Counted from the stretch's first letter, positions 36,439 to 44,465 are shown. The stretch is DNA of 64,000 nucleotides from JANYCO01 sp035535995 (GCA_035535995.1 DATLOZ010000005.1:1-64000), one strand, 5' to 3'. Translations and numbers: made by a program. Notes: a model not told the origin generated them from the letters alone.

Positions 36439-37806
36439 ATGGAAAAAGCTAAAAAACGTGAAAAACTCTCTCTAGACCTTCAACACAATGGAATCCGCTT
36501 ATCGGAAGAGATGCAGTGGTTGGAAAACGTGATTAATACCCGCCTACAACACAGATCCGCCAGTTTTGAAGAAATCGTACAAAGTTGTCCCTGCCCGATA
36601 GGCAAGGAAGAAACCTTCTACGAAAATTTTGTCAACGCCAACCTGCTCAATCCTGAAGAACGTCTTCTTCTTATTCTCTCACTTATGCCTTCTCATAGGC
36701 CTGAAATGCTGGATGCTTTTATCAAAAAGGAAGGCGCCGGAATAACGCTGCAAGGTTCAGGTATAGGCGGCGAAATCGATAAAAAACTTGGCTATTTTAC
36801 ACCTTCGGTAAAAACTTATATGTTCCTGGTAGCAGGTGATAACGAAGGAAACTATATTGAGCAATGGTATAAACTTACTGAAGAAAATATCTTGCTCAAA
36901 AGACATATCGTTTACTTCACTGAAATAGGTAGCGGGGAAGATCGGTTGCTCACCTCGAGATTAAAACTGAGTTCTGAGTTTCAAAATCATATCGTATTCG
37001 GCAAAGAGCCGTTGCTGGAATTCAGCACCGATTTTCCTGTAAAACTTCTTCGCACAGACCAGGAATGGAAAGAGCTGGTGGTAGAGCCACACGTACTTGA
37101 TCAGCTCGAAGATTTCGTGGACTGGCACCAACAAAAATTAATTATCAACGACCTGGATTCTTCTGTGAAACAAGGATACCTAGCCTTGTTCTACGGCCCT
37201 CCAGGCACCGGTAAAACAATGGCAGCTTCCTTATTAGGCAAACGCTGCAACCTGCCTGTTTACCGGATTGATGTCTCTATGATCGTCAGCAAGTGGGTAG
37301 GGGAAACCGGAAAAAATATCAAAAGACTTTTCGACAAAGTAAAACAGCGCGATTGTATCTTGTTCTTCGACGAAGCCGACTCTCTTTTCGGCGCGCGTAC
37401 GGGAGTAGAAGATGCGCAGGACAAATATTCCAATCAGGAGATCGCTACCTTACTCATGGAGATAGAGGAATATAAAGGCATGTCGATCCTTGCTACTAAC
37501 CTGGATCGCAATATTGATAGGGCTTTCCGCCGTCGTCTGCAAAGCCAGGTATTATTCGAACGTCCCGGAGCAGCCTTGCGTCGTAAACTTTGGGAGCAGT
37601 ACCTTCCTGAAGGGTTTTCCTTGCATGAAAATATTGATCTTGAAAAAGTGGCCAGACGTATGGATGTCACCGGAGCCAATATTCGCAATATCTATAAGAT
37701 GTGCGCTGCCAAAGCAGTCAAGAGAAGAGACTTTGTTATCAATGGCAACAGGGATCTTGTGCATTATACGAGGTTAGAATTGTGGAAAGAGGGAAGGTTG
37801 TTGTAA
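36439..37806 (+). CDS. AAA+ ATPase of the eCIS (Afp15/Pvc15-like)
   Basis: A 455-residue AAA+ protein: Walker A GPPGTGKTMAAS at about 253-264, Walker B CILFFDEADSLF at about 306-317, sensor residues in LATNLDRNIDRAFRRRLQ and an arginine-finger region. The first 200 residues are a family-specific N-terminal domain. Such ATPases are needed for assembly or loading in Afp and PVC; unlike T6SS ClpV they are single AAA modules. It sits behind its own 300-base gap and two hairpins, so its expression is probably uncoupled from the structural genes. Confidence 0.93.
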   Translation: MEKAKKREKLSLDLQHNGIRLSEEMQWLENVINTRLQHRSASFEEIVQSCPCPIGKEETFYENFVNANLLNPEERLLLILSLMPSHRPEMLDAFIKKEGAGITLQGSGIGGEIDKKLGYFTPSVKTYMFLVAGDNEGNYIEQWYKLTEENILLKRHIVYFTEIGSGEDRLLTSRLKLSSEFQNHIVFGKEPLLEFSTDFPVKLLRTDQEWKELVVEPHVLDQLEDFVDWHQQKLIINDLDSSVKQGYLALFYGPPGTGKTMAASLLGKRCNLPVYRIDVSMIVSKWVGETGKNIKRLFDKVKQRDCILFFDEADSLFGARTGVEDAQDKYSNQEIATLLMEIEEYKGMSILATNLDRNIDRAFRRRLQSQVLFERPGAALRRKLWEQYLPEGFSLHENIDLEKVARRMDVTGANIRNIYKMCAAKAVKRRDFVINGNRDLVHYTRLELWKEGRLL

Positions 37807-37870
37807 CGATGCCAGATAAAAATATTTTACTAAGTACCAGCTATTATTCACTAAAAACGCACTGTTCAAA

Positions 37871-38566
37871 ATGCTTACCGTCGCTTGTGTATACCAGGTT
37901 GCACACCAATCTGATCAAATGGGAAATTATTATGATATTTCATGGGTCGCTAAACTGAAGCGCAATGTTGCGCGGCATCTTAACGAACCGCATAAGTTTG
38001 TATGCCTTACCAATACACTTATTCCGGATGTAGATTGCATTCCGCTCAAACATCCTAGTTGGACAGGATGGTGGTCTAAGATCGAGCTCTTTGAACCGGG
38101 GCTTTTCGATGGTCCTGTATTATATCTCGATCTTGATGTGTTTGCTACCCGCTCCCTCGAAGATTTTATACAGCCTCGCGAAAACCTGGTAATGCTGCGC
38201 GATTATATCAAGTATGTAAACAATTCCACGATCATGTACTGGAATGGCAGCGATGAGCGTTTGCATTCGATCTATACCGATTTTGTAGCCGATGAAGAAG
38301 AGATCAAAGCCCGTCACTGGCATACCTGCTCGCTGGGCGACCAGGGATATATTACCGATGTACTGGAACGCAAAAATTACCACATCGATCTATGGCAAGA
38401 TCTTTTAGGAACGGAAGGTTTTATTCCATTCTCCTGGTCAATGAAGCTGAATCCAAAATTGCATAGCGGAATATTACCGGAGGATACTCGATTGGTTTAT
38501 TGCCTGGGCCGTCCTAAGTTTCATCAGTTCCGTCAATTGAAATTTGTGCAGGAGCACTGGTTGTGA
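37871..38566 (+). CDS. GT-A-like glycosyltransferase, right paralogue flanking the eCIS
   Basis: A 231-residue protein, collinear with the protein at 9740: the D-x-D motif is at the same position (87-89, VLYLDLDVFA), and KFVCLTNT, GWWSKIEL, SLGDQGYI and CLGRPKFHQ are shared. It follows the ATPase gene by 64 bases on the same strand and may be cotranscribed with it. The two paralogues bracket the whole eCIS locus, which is unlikely to be chance if they act on it. The acceptor is unknown. Confidence 0.75.
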   Translation: MLTVACVYQVAHQSDQMGNYYDISWVAKLKRNVARHLNEPHKFVCLTNTLIPDVDCIPLKHPSWTGWWSKIELFEPGLFDGPVLYLDLDVFATRSLEDFIQPRENLVMLRDYIKYVNNSTIMYWNGSDERLHSIYTDFVADEEEIKARHWHTCSLGDQGYITDVLERKNYHIDLWQDLLGTEGFIPFSWSMKLNPKLHSGILPEDTRLVYCLGRPKFHQFRQLKFVQEHWL

Positions 38567-38571
38567 GATTG

Positions 38572-38779
38572 TCTAAACCTTGATTTACAGGATTAGAAGA
38601 TTTACTTGATTTTTATTTTCATGATGTCATTCAGAAGGAAACTTGTGCGGAGTCTGCACTGTTGTTTATATTTTTCTTCTGAATTTCTACTAGCAACATT
38701 GCAAAGTCAATGTTTGGATTTCTAATCATCCTGAATGACAACCAAAAATAAATTCCAGCTAATCAAAATCAAGGTTCAG
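38572..38779. repeat. Inverted repeat element, family P3, copy 1
   Basis: The left arm has AAACCTTGATTTACAGGATT, the right arm AATCAAAATCAAGGTTCAG. A second, longer copy lies at 48369-48553 and a half copy at 50657-50688. The 150 bases between the arms show no gene. Confidence 0.7.
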
Positions 38780-38785
38780 GTATTT

Positions 38786-39133
38786 TTATGAAAATGCTCT
38801 GATCAATAAAATTGTAAATCCTGTAATTGCTATCAATCCGTGTCCTACGGCGAACCATTTTGGAAGTGGTTTATCCATAAAATCTCTTATCAGGAATGTA
38901 ACTCCTCCAAAGGCAGCTACACAGAAAATGATCACTACATCTGTCCAGCCCGGCGTATCTGCTGCATAGCAGAAGAGAAGGATAAGCCCTGTGCCTACAA
39001 AAGCTCCATGAATATAGGCCACGTATTTAGGAGTCTCTTCATTTTTCATTATAATAGAAAGCAAGTACATCCCGATAAGTGCGCCAATTCCAAAAATAGC
39101 GGCGATAAAATAGATCGTATTAAAAAATTCCAT
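38786..39133 (-). CDS. Small four-helix membrane protein
   Basis: A 115-residue protein with four hydrophobic segments (about 7-28, 40-57, 66-85 and 93-112), typical of small inner-membrane proteins annotated as hypothetical in Bacteroidota. No catalytic residues are visible. It is a single gene on the minus strand between a repeat element and a PAS gene. Function unknown. Confidence 0.65.
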   Translation of the reverse strand: MEFFNTIYFIAAIFGIGALIGMYLLSIIMKNEETPKYVAYIHGAFVGTGLILLFCYAADTPGWTDVVIIFCVAAFGGVTFLIRDFMDKPLPKWFAVGHGLIAITGFTILLIRAFS

Positions 39134-39257
39134 GTGTATGTTTTTAGGTTTTATATGTAGACCGCATTGTTTGCAGTTGTATAAAAATGAAAAATTAATA
39201 TTGCTAAACCTTTACACTTTTTAAGCTTACTCTTATATCTTATCAAGAGTAAGTTTT

Positions 39258-39293
39258 AGTTTTTAGTAATGAGTATACTCATTACTAAAAACT
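39258..39293. other. 36-bp perfect palindrome
   Basis: An uninterrupted 36-base perfect palindrome centred on GAGTATACTC, with arms AGTTTTTAGTAATGAGTA. A second hairpin, TTACTCTT against AAGAGTAA, lies just to the left at about 39225-39252. It starts 5 bases beyond the stop of the minus-strand PAS gene, so it may act as its terminator, although no clean T run follows. Confidence 0.8.
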
Positions 39294-39298
39294 ATCTA

Positions 39299-39727
39299 CT
39301 AAATAGTTTCCCTGTCACCCAGCTCCCTTGTGAGTTTGGTGAAACCGATCACTTGTCCATTGTCATCGTGAAGTGCCGTGATGTGGATACTACCCCAGAA
39401 AGTAGTGCCGTCTTTGCGTACGCGCTTGCCAATATGACGCGCGCGACCCTCTTTAATTGCCTGGTTAATGAGCTGCTCCGGAAGCATCGCCTGCCGGTCC
39501 TGCGGAAGGTAAAAGATCCTGAAATTTTGTCCAATGATCTCATGTTCTTTATATCCTTTTATTTTTTCTACACCTATATTCCAGGATAAAATTGTACCAT
39601 CAAAGTCAAGTAGGATAATGGCATAATCCTGAATTTCGGAGATCATTTTTTTGTGTAGCTGCGATAATTTATCTATTTTATCCACTTGCACTATTTTTTC
39701 TGTTTCCATCTTAAGATATTTTATCAA
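39299..39727 (-). CDS. Stand-alone PAS-domain protein
   Basis: A 142-residue protein consisting of a short N-terminal helix and one PAS/PAC domain (residues about 32-137): DYAIILLDFDGTILSWN, GYKEHEIIGQNF, and the PAC signature RVRKDGTTFWGSIHITALHD. There is no output domain. It would bind a small ligand or sense redox state and pass the signal to a partner protein. No cofactor-binding Cys or His specific for FMN or haem can be assigned. It is bordered by a 36-bp palindrome. Confidence 0.82.
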   Translation of the reverse strand: MIKYLKMETEKIVQVDKIDKLSQLHKKMISEIQDYAIILLDFDGTILSWNIGVEKIKGYKEHEIIGQNFRIFYLPQDRQAMLPEQLINQAIKEGRARHIGKRVRKDGTTFWGSIHITALHDDNGQVIGFTKLTRELGDRETI

Positions 39728-39886
39728 TTATAAGCTCATAAAACTGCATAGTCGTAACTATCATCAAATTCTGAATTTGACCCTGCAAAATAATACAGTA
39801 TAAACTCAACTCTCTTATATAAAAGGCGAAAAAGCTTACAATATTTACTATCTGTGGATAAAAATATAAAAAGCAGGGTCCGATAT

Positions 39887-40417
39887 TTAAACTTTTTTAA
39901 ACTGCTGCCATTCGCTGCAAAATTCTTTGCGTCCGCATGCGCGGCAGTTTTCACCGATCCAAAGTGTATCAAATTGTGTCATGAGTTTCTGTATGAAAAC
40001 AGGATCAGTAGTAAGAATGCCGGCTTCGAAATTTCGGTTGTTCTTACTTTTCGCACCCACACCCGCACCTGTAAGGTTGGCGCTCCCGGTAAATGCTTTC
40101 TTGCCGTCGCTGATGATCGTTTTAAAATGAACACGCGGACAGTGCATCTGCTCCAGTCCCTGGATTAGATTAGGATATTTATCAAAATCTTTTCTGAAGG
40201 CCGGCCCGGGTTCCTTGGCATATACCAGGCGAATCTCCACACCTTTGCGAAGCAGGTCTGACAAGACTTCCAGGAAGGGTACCATTTTTTTCCCTTTCCC
40301 CACATAAAGGTCTTTGATATCTGCTGTACCGATCCAGAGAAAATGTTTGGTAGCTGGTACCATTTCCTGGATCACCTTTTGGTATATCTCTTCGTCTACA
40401 ATCAGTTCTGTACTCAT
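39887..40417 (-). CDS. Phospholipase D-like protein with single HKD motif
   Basis: A 176-residue protein of the PLD superfamily. The motif RVHFKTIISDGKKAFTGSAN gives His97 and Lys99 of the H-x-K motif plus the G-S-x-N segment. Only one HKD motif is present, as in bacterial Nuc-type endonucleases, which work as dimers. No signal peptide is seen. The C-terminus has CRACGRKEFC, a possible metal-binding Cys cluster. Substrate (nucleic acid or phospholipid) unknown. No toxin or immunity neighbours are recognised. Confidence 0.7.
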   Translation of the reverse strand: MSTELIVDEEIYQKVIQEMVPATKHFLWIGTADIKDLYVGKGKKMVPFLEVLSDLLRKGVEIRLVYAKEPGPAFRKDFDKYPNLIQGLEQMHCPRVHFKTIISDGKKAFTGSANLTGAGVGAKSKNNRNFEAGILTTDPVFIQKLMTQFDTLWIGENCRACGRKEFCSEWQQFKKV

Positions 40418-40504
40418 TGGAGCTACTAAGATAACGAAAAATGGTGATTTGATAATTTGGTGATTTGAAGATTTGATGAGGTTAGGCTGTAGCTGCAGTG
40501 CGTT

Positions 40505-40861
40505 TTACCATATTCCACCGGTGTACGCTCCAATAGCAATGGATACGATCAGCAGGCCAAATAGAACCCAGGTGAGCATGCTTTCGGCTATCATGGTTGC
40601 GGTTTCCTGGTCTGCTTCGTCGGCTCTTTTTTTCCGGGCAGGAAGAGAAGCCAGCGCTGCTACTACCAGCACAGTGATCAGCATAGCAAGCCAAGCGACA
40701 CCATAGTAGCTCGGTCCGAAAGGCAGCCAGAGCTGGGAAGAAACGGCAGCCATAAACAAAAGAATAAAAAACACGATCAGAGAAGAAACCGATCCTTGGC
40801 GATAGGGAAGAAATACCAGGGAGATCACAAATGCTACCAGGAATGCTGCCAGAAGTGCCAT
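40505..40861 (-). CDS. Small membrane protein
   Basis: A 118-residue protein with about four hydrophobic segments and a basic/acidic patch (RKKRADEADQET) between the third and the fourth. I start at ATG 40861 because the longer frame to 40972 would overlap the next gene and add a non-membrane N-terminus. Function unknown. Confidence 0.6.
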   Translation of the reverse strand: MALLAAFLVAFVISLVFLPYRQGSVSSLIVFFILLFMAAVSSQLWLPFGPSYYGVAWLAMLITVLVVAALASLPARKKRADEADQETATMIAESMLTWVLFGLLIVSIAIGAYTGGIW

Positions 40862-40937
40862 GTTATTTTTGCGTTTAATAATTTGAAAAAATAATTGTTT
40901 CTTCAGATAAGAACAGACAAAGGATTGATGTCCAATC

Positions 40938-41165
40938 TCAGTTCCAGTGATTATAGGGCGAAGCCCATTCATAGCAACGCACGATCTTGTTACTTTTGTA
41001 ATCCTGGATCAAAATATCAGGATTGAAATTGAGCAGATCGAAGGCTGAATCTGATTTTGAAAAAAAACTAATAGTGTAATTTTTCTCTTTCAGTTCTTCG
41101 GCGATTTTTTGTTGCATACCTTTATCATCTTCCTGGATAAAAACTTTATAGGGTGATTTTCTCAT
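40938..41165 (-). CDS. Truncated receiver-like small protein
   Basis: A 75-residue protein resembling the first half of a response-regulator receiver: VFIQEDDKGMQQKIAEEL with an acidic pair, and an Asp at the end of the third strand in NPDILIQDYKS. The part carrying the conserved Thr/Ser and Lys is absent; the C-terminus is instead a short tail CYEWASPYNHWN. It may be a degenerate receiver or an independent small protein. Confidence 0.45.
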   Translation of the reverse strand: MRKSPYKVFIQEDDKGMQQKIAEELKEKNYTISFFSKSDSAFDLLNFNPDILIQDYKSNKIVRCYEWASPYNHWN

Positions 41166-41470
41166 GACGGTTAGATTAAAGATTAAAAATTTCTTTTCAC
41201 AAAGATGTGCAAAGCATTCCTTAATTAATTACATCTATTTATATAAGACTTATATGATTCACATTTTCAAATAAAACAATGAAGTAGGAATTGCACAAAC
41301 CTCTGTAGGCATTGGACTTCCTTAGCAATCGGGTATGAATAATATAATTTTTTTTAAAATCAGTGTAATAAAAAAACAGTAAATTCAGACCAGTTTTGTT
41401 CCCTCATGTTTTTTAAATTGGAGAGTAGTCCAAGAGTAGAATAAAGTGAGAATTTTTAATTTTTTAAATT
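41166..41470. other. AT-rich intergenic region
   Basis: About 300 bases between divergent genes. I see no gene, repeat or clear hairpin. It should hold the promoters of both flanking small genes. Confidence 0.5.
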
Positions 41471-41629
41471 ATGAAACATCAGGATCAACAAATCAATTTT
41501 TTTGTGGGGACCCACAAAAAATCCTTCTATATAGTAGAATGCTACAATGATCATTATAATCTCAGAGAAAATGACCTTGATGAGGAAGAAGATGAAGAGG
41601 ACGAACACGATGAGGAGGATGATCTATAA
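41471..41629 (+). CDS. Acidic-tailed microprotein
   Basis: A 52-residue protein from ATG 41471 to TAA 41627-41629. The first 34 residues are ordinary (NFFVGTHKKSFYIVECYNDH). The last 15 or so are almost all Asp and Glu (LDEEEDEEDEHDEEDDL). No homologue recognised. The clean frame, the intergenic position and the distinct composition support it; acidic tails often mimic nucleic acid or bind basic proteins, but no function is claimed. Confidence 0.45.
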   Translation: MKHQDQQINFFVGTHKKSFYIVECYNDHYNLRENDLDEEEDEEDEHDEEDDL

Positions 41630-41722
41630 ATATGTCGTGTTTGGCCTTCCAGTTTGTCGTTTTTGGCACGTATAAGTACAGAATTCATTCTTCATCTTTG
41701 TATTGTAAAAACTAAAAAATAT

Positions 41723-42202
41723 ATGTCTATGAAATCATCAATCATTCCTTGTCTCTGGTTCGACCATCAGGCCGAAGAGGCCGCTAAGTTTTATACTTCC
41801 ATTTTTAAAAATTCTTCGATCGAGCAGATCAGCCGTTATGGAAAAGAAGGACATGATGTCCATGGCCAGGAAGCAGGCACTGTGCTTACCGTGGAGTTTA
41901 AACTCGACGGACAAACTTTTACTGCGCTCAACGGTGGTCCAATATTCAAATTCAACGAAGCCGTTTCTTTCCAGATTATGTGTGAAAATCAACAAGAGAT
42001 AGATTACTATTGGAATAATCTTACAAAAGATGGAGGAAGCGAAAGTCAATGCGGATGGTTGAAAGATAAATACGGTGTATCCTGGCAAGTAGTACCTACA
42101 GAGCTTGCAGCGCTTATGAAAGATCCATCCAGGTCAGAAAGAGTGATGAAGGTTTTAATGAAAATGAAAAAGCTGGATATTGAGCAATTGAAGAAAGCTT
42201 AA
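41723..42202 (+). CDS. VOC-superfamily protein (PhnB/3-dmu-9_3-mt-like)
   Basis: A 159-residue glyoxalase-fold protein. I start at ATG 41723 (41729 is also possible); the longer frame from TTG 41654 would add an atypical N-terminus. Motifs: IPCLWFDHQAEEAAKFYTSI, VLTVEFKLDGQTFTALNGGP, and GWLKDKYGVSWQVVPTEL, which define the PhnB-like / 3-demethylubiquinone-9 3-methyltransferase annotation group. Most members are of unknown activity. It is followed by a P1 repeat and a DoxX-like gene. Confidence 0.85.
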   Translation: MSMKSSIIPCLWFDHQAEEAAKFYTSIFKNSSIEQISRYGKEGHDVHGQEAGTVLTVEFKLDGQTFTALNGGPIFKFNEAVSFQIMCENQQEIDYYWNNLTKDGGSESQCGWLKDKYGVSWQVVPTELAALMKDPSRSERVMKVLMKMKKLDIEQLKKA

Positions 42203-42211
42203 AAATAGTTA

Positions 42212-42280
42212 AAGGATACGATACCGGATAGAAGATAAAGGCATTTCATTTTATCATCTGGCATCTTGCATCCTGGATCT
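42212..42280. repeat. Imperfect inverted repeat, family P1, copy 2
   Basis: A degenerate relative of 11152-11226: GGATACGATACCGGATAGAA on the left and TCATCTGGCATCTTGCATCC on the right. It lies between the VOC gene and the DoxX-like gene. Confidence 0.6.
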
Positions 42281-42315
42281 TTTTATAAGTTAACTTAACC
42301 CTAAATCCAAACAAC

Positions 42316-42696
42316 ATGAAACGAACCAAAATCATTTTCTGGATCTCTACTTCGCTTATTGCTGCTATGATGCTGTTTTCCGGCGCAAGCAATGCACTGG
42401 TTACAGAATCTTCTATTGAAGTGATTCACAAAGGCCTTGGATATCCACTCTATTTCATTGCTTTCATTGGGGTAGCCAAAGTATTGGGCGCTATTGCACT
42501 GCTGATTCCTGGCGTATACCAAATTAAGGAATGGGCTTATGCAGGCATCTGTTTTGATCTGATCGGAGCAGCTTATTCGATTATTTCTATCGGCGGTTCA
42601 TTTCCCGAATGGGCTTTCATTGCATTGCCGCTGCTCTTGTTATTCCTGTCGTATGGCAGCTATCATAAAATGGCAAAAGAAAAAGTTACACCATAG
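42316..42696 (+). CDS. DoxX-like membrane protein
   Basis: A 126-residue, four-helix membrane protein with KIIFWISTSLIAAMMLFSG, then LGYPLYFIAFIGVAKVLGAI, and ALLIPGVYQIKEWAYAGICF, the conserved arrangement of DoxX-like family proteins. These are often encoded beside VOC/glyoxalase-like genes, as here. The biochemical role is not defined. A strong terminator follows. Confidence 0.85.
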   Translation: MKRTKIIFWISTSLIAAMMLFSGASNALVTESSIEVIHKGLGYPLYFIAFIGVAKVLGAIALLIPGVYQIKEWAYAGICFDLIGAAYSIISIGGSFPEWAFIALPLLLLFLSYGSYHKMAKEKVTP

Positions 42697-42715
42697 ATTA
42701 ACCAATTTCTAATCT

Positions 42716-42752
42716 GCGTGTATACAGAAAATTTCTGTATACACGCTTTTTT
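42716..42752 (+). terminator. Intrinsic terminator after the DoxX-like gene
   Basis: GCGTGTATACAGAAA (42716-42730) pairs with TTTCTGTATACACGC (42732-42746), followed by six T. A perfect 15-bp palindromic stem 20 bases beyond the stop codon. Confidence 0.85.
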
Positions 42753-42836
42753 AATTTCTATATTTTTATTAATTTAGTAATGTTCTATGCAGAACATTTT
42801 TATATAGAATTTTGTAATTATAAAATTTTTTAGCGC

Positions 42837-43187
42837 ATGCAGAATTCATTTGAGAAAATAGTGGTAGCGGTCTTGCTTGTGTTGATGGGCTTTGCCTTCC
42901 TGGCATTCAAGCAATCGCAAAAAAGATCGACGGCTGGAAATTATATCATGATCAAAGTGATCGAGGCCAACAACATGACCGGTTTTAAAAGCAGGATCGT
43001 AGTTTCGGATCATACTGGAATTTTGAAAACGGTACCACTCGAAGATTTTACTTCTAAATCGATGGATGCTAATATGCCAAAGGTCACTACCGTGCTGGAA
43101 GAATGGAAGGCACAGGGATACAAAATGGTGGGATGCAGCGCAACCGGTGAAACAGTAAATATTACTACATATATTTTTGATAAATAA
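42837..43187 (+). CDS. Membrane-anchored hypothetical protein
   Basis: A 116-residue protein with one N-terminal hydrophobic anchor (residues 8-25, IVVAVLLVLMGFAFLAF) and a periplasmic-type beta domain ending NITTYIFDK. It has no lipobox. I recognise no family. It is probably cotranscribed with the small gene 35 bases downstream. Confidence 0.55.
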   Translation: MQNSFEKIVVAVLLVLMGFAFLAFKQSQKRSTAGNYIMIKVIEANNMTGFKSRIVVSDHTGILKTVPLEDFTSKSMDANMPKVTTVLEEWKAQGYKMVGCSATGETVNITTYIFDK

Positions 43188-43222
43188 GAATTATAAATTT
43201 TAGTTTAGGAATTTTTTAGAAG

Positions 43223-43444
43223 ATGAAGAAGTATCCGAATAGATCAGGAGTATCGGGAGTCAGAGGATATGAGACCGGGAAAGATTATATCCGCGTATGG
43301 TTTCAGTATGCGTTAAAACCTTACGTATACAACTATGAAAAGCCAGGAAAAGAAAAAGTAGAAAGAATGAAAAAGCTAGCTGCCTCTGGCGAAGGGCTAA
43401 GTACTTTTATCAGCAGGTATGTGAAGGATGAGTACTATGAATAA
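43223..43444 (+). CDS. KTSC-like small protein
   Basis: A 73-residue soluble protein: SGVSGVRGYETGKDYIRVWF, VYNYEKPGKEKVERMKKLA, GEGLSTFISRYV. The order (Ser-x-x-V, a beta strand, Y-x-Y, then a G-x-x-L-x-x-(F/Y)-I helix) resembles KTSC-domain proteins, including small stand-alone ones. Function in nucleic-acid handling has been suggested for the family but is not shown here. Confidence 0.55.
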   Translation: MKKYPNRSGVSGVRGYETGKDYIRVWFQYALKPYVYNYEKPGKEKVERMKKLAASGEGLSTFISRYVKDEYYE

Positions 43445-43445
43445 A

Positions 43446-43499
43446 ATTATGGAGTTATAAATGTGAAATTATTAACTGATAATTCATAACTCATGATTA
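43446..43499. repeat. Inverted repeat, family P2, copy 1
   Basis: AATTATGGAGTTATAA on the left and TAATTCATAACTCATGATTA on the right form an imperfect hairpin between convergent genes. The right arm includes the stop codon of the minus-strand PAS gene. Relatives at 46347-46451, 47745-47815 and 59313-59416. Confidence 0.65.
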
Positions 43500-44345
43500 A
43501 ATAAGGCGAACAATTCCTCTGATCAAAACAGGCTGCCTGTTTTCGGTCAGGATAAATCCTTTTGACCAGATTTTCTTTTCTTCGCTTTTCTTATAGCGAT
43601 AAGTTACCTCGTATTTTCCTCCGTTCATATAAGCATTGTTAATACTGGCAACCAGCAACGACCTGTCTTCCGGATGTACATTGTTCATAAAATCATCGAA
43701 GTCTGCATGTCCTTCGATCTCCAGGATTTTTTGATATTCAGGAGTAAAAACGCTTTTGGAATGATCTTTAAAATTGAGTACAAAAGAACCAATGCCTCCT
43801 AATTCCTGGGCTTCGAGCAGGAGCTCTTTGTGAAAATTAAGATCTTTGTTGGCCAGCGCCAGTTTTTCCTGTTGAGTTTTAATGTAAATATTATACGCAA
43901 TTAGTTCTTCTTGTGTGGTGTAAATATCAATCTCATTGATGATAAATTTTTGTTCTACCACATTTTTAGTGTAACTGTCGAGGAAATAGGCAAATATTTT
44001 TCGGCGAAGAAAAAATCCCAGTGTAAGGTCTTCGGCTACTACGTCTTCTTTATCAATGGCCGTAATAGTGTTGGATTCCCATTTGTGGATATTGTCTTCA
44101 ATAAGTTGTGATACCTGGTTTTTGGAAATTGCCAAAAGCAATTCACGGTTCGAACCAAGACTAATTGCTACTAGTTCTTCTTCTGAAAAACGACTAAGAG
44201 GTTTTAGCAAAGGAAGATCGACTTCGCGACAAAAACGTATGCCTATGGTTACAAATTCTGTAAGCTTGTTTTTAAGAATATAATCAGCATAGTCCGGCAA
44301 ATATTTGAACTTAAAAACATCCTTATTTACCAACAACTTTATCAT
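43497..44345 (-). CDS. PAS-domain signalling protein without output domain
   Basis: A 282-residue protein. Residues about 1-150 are helical and of unknown family; about 150-185 form a coiled-coil linker. The C-terminal 110 residues form a PAS_3-type domain: LGGIGSFVLNFKDHSKSVFT, NNVHPEDRSLLVASIN, and YEVTYRYKKSEEKKIWSKGF. No kinase, cyclase or DNA-binding domain follows. A helical domain plus PAS without an output resembles co-sensors. It is transcribed convergently with the KTSC-like gene. Confidence 0.7.
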   Translation of the reverse strand: MIKLLVNKDVFKFKYLPDYADYILKNKLTEFVTIGIRFCREVDLPLLKPLSRFSEEELVAISLGSNRELLLAISKNQVSQLIEDNIHKWESNTITAIDKEDVVAEDLTLGFFLRRKIFAYFLDSYTKNVVEQKFIINEIDIYTTQEELIAYNIYIKTQQEKLALANKDLNFHKELLLEAQELGGIGSFVLNFKDHSKSVFTPEYQKILEIEGHADFDDFMNNVHPEDRSLLVASINNAYMNGGKYEVTYRYKKSEEKKIWSKGFILTENRQPVLIRGIVRLI

Positions 44346-44465
44346 TATAAAAAATACAATTAGTTATTCCAAATGTATTGAATTTGCCAGAATATAAAAA
44401 GAAATATTCAAAAACTGAATGTTGTTATAACGCTTAAATTGTAATGATCTAGAGGAATTTGTAAA

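Noticed and set aside
9740..38566. Prophage or type VI secretion system
   Set aside because: There are no capsid, portal, terminase or integrase genes, and no TssJ/L/M membrane complex or ClpV. Cap DUF4255, DUF5908, CIS_TMP and the single-module ATPase are eCIS markers.
39736..39972. Minus-strand frame of 78 codons overlapping the PLD-like gene
   Set aside because: Its first third overlaps the better-supported PLD gene in another frame, and the rest is low-complexity AT-rich sequence without motifs.
41654..41722. N-terminal extension of the VOC protein from TTG 41654
   Set aside because: The added 23 residues do not resemble the family, which normally begins just before the IPCLWF strand.
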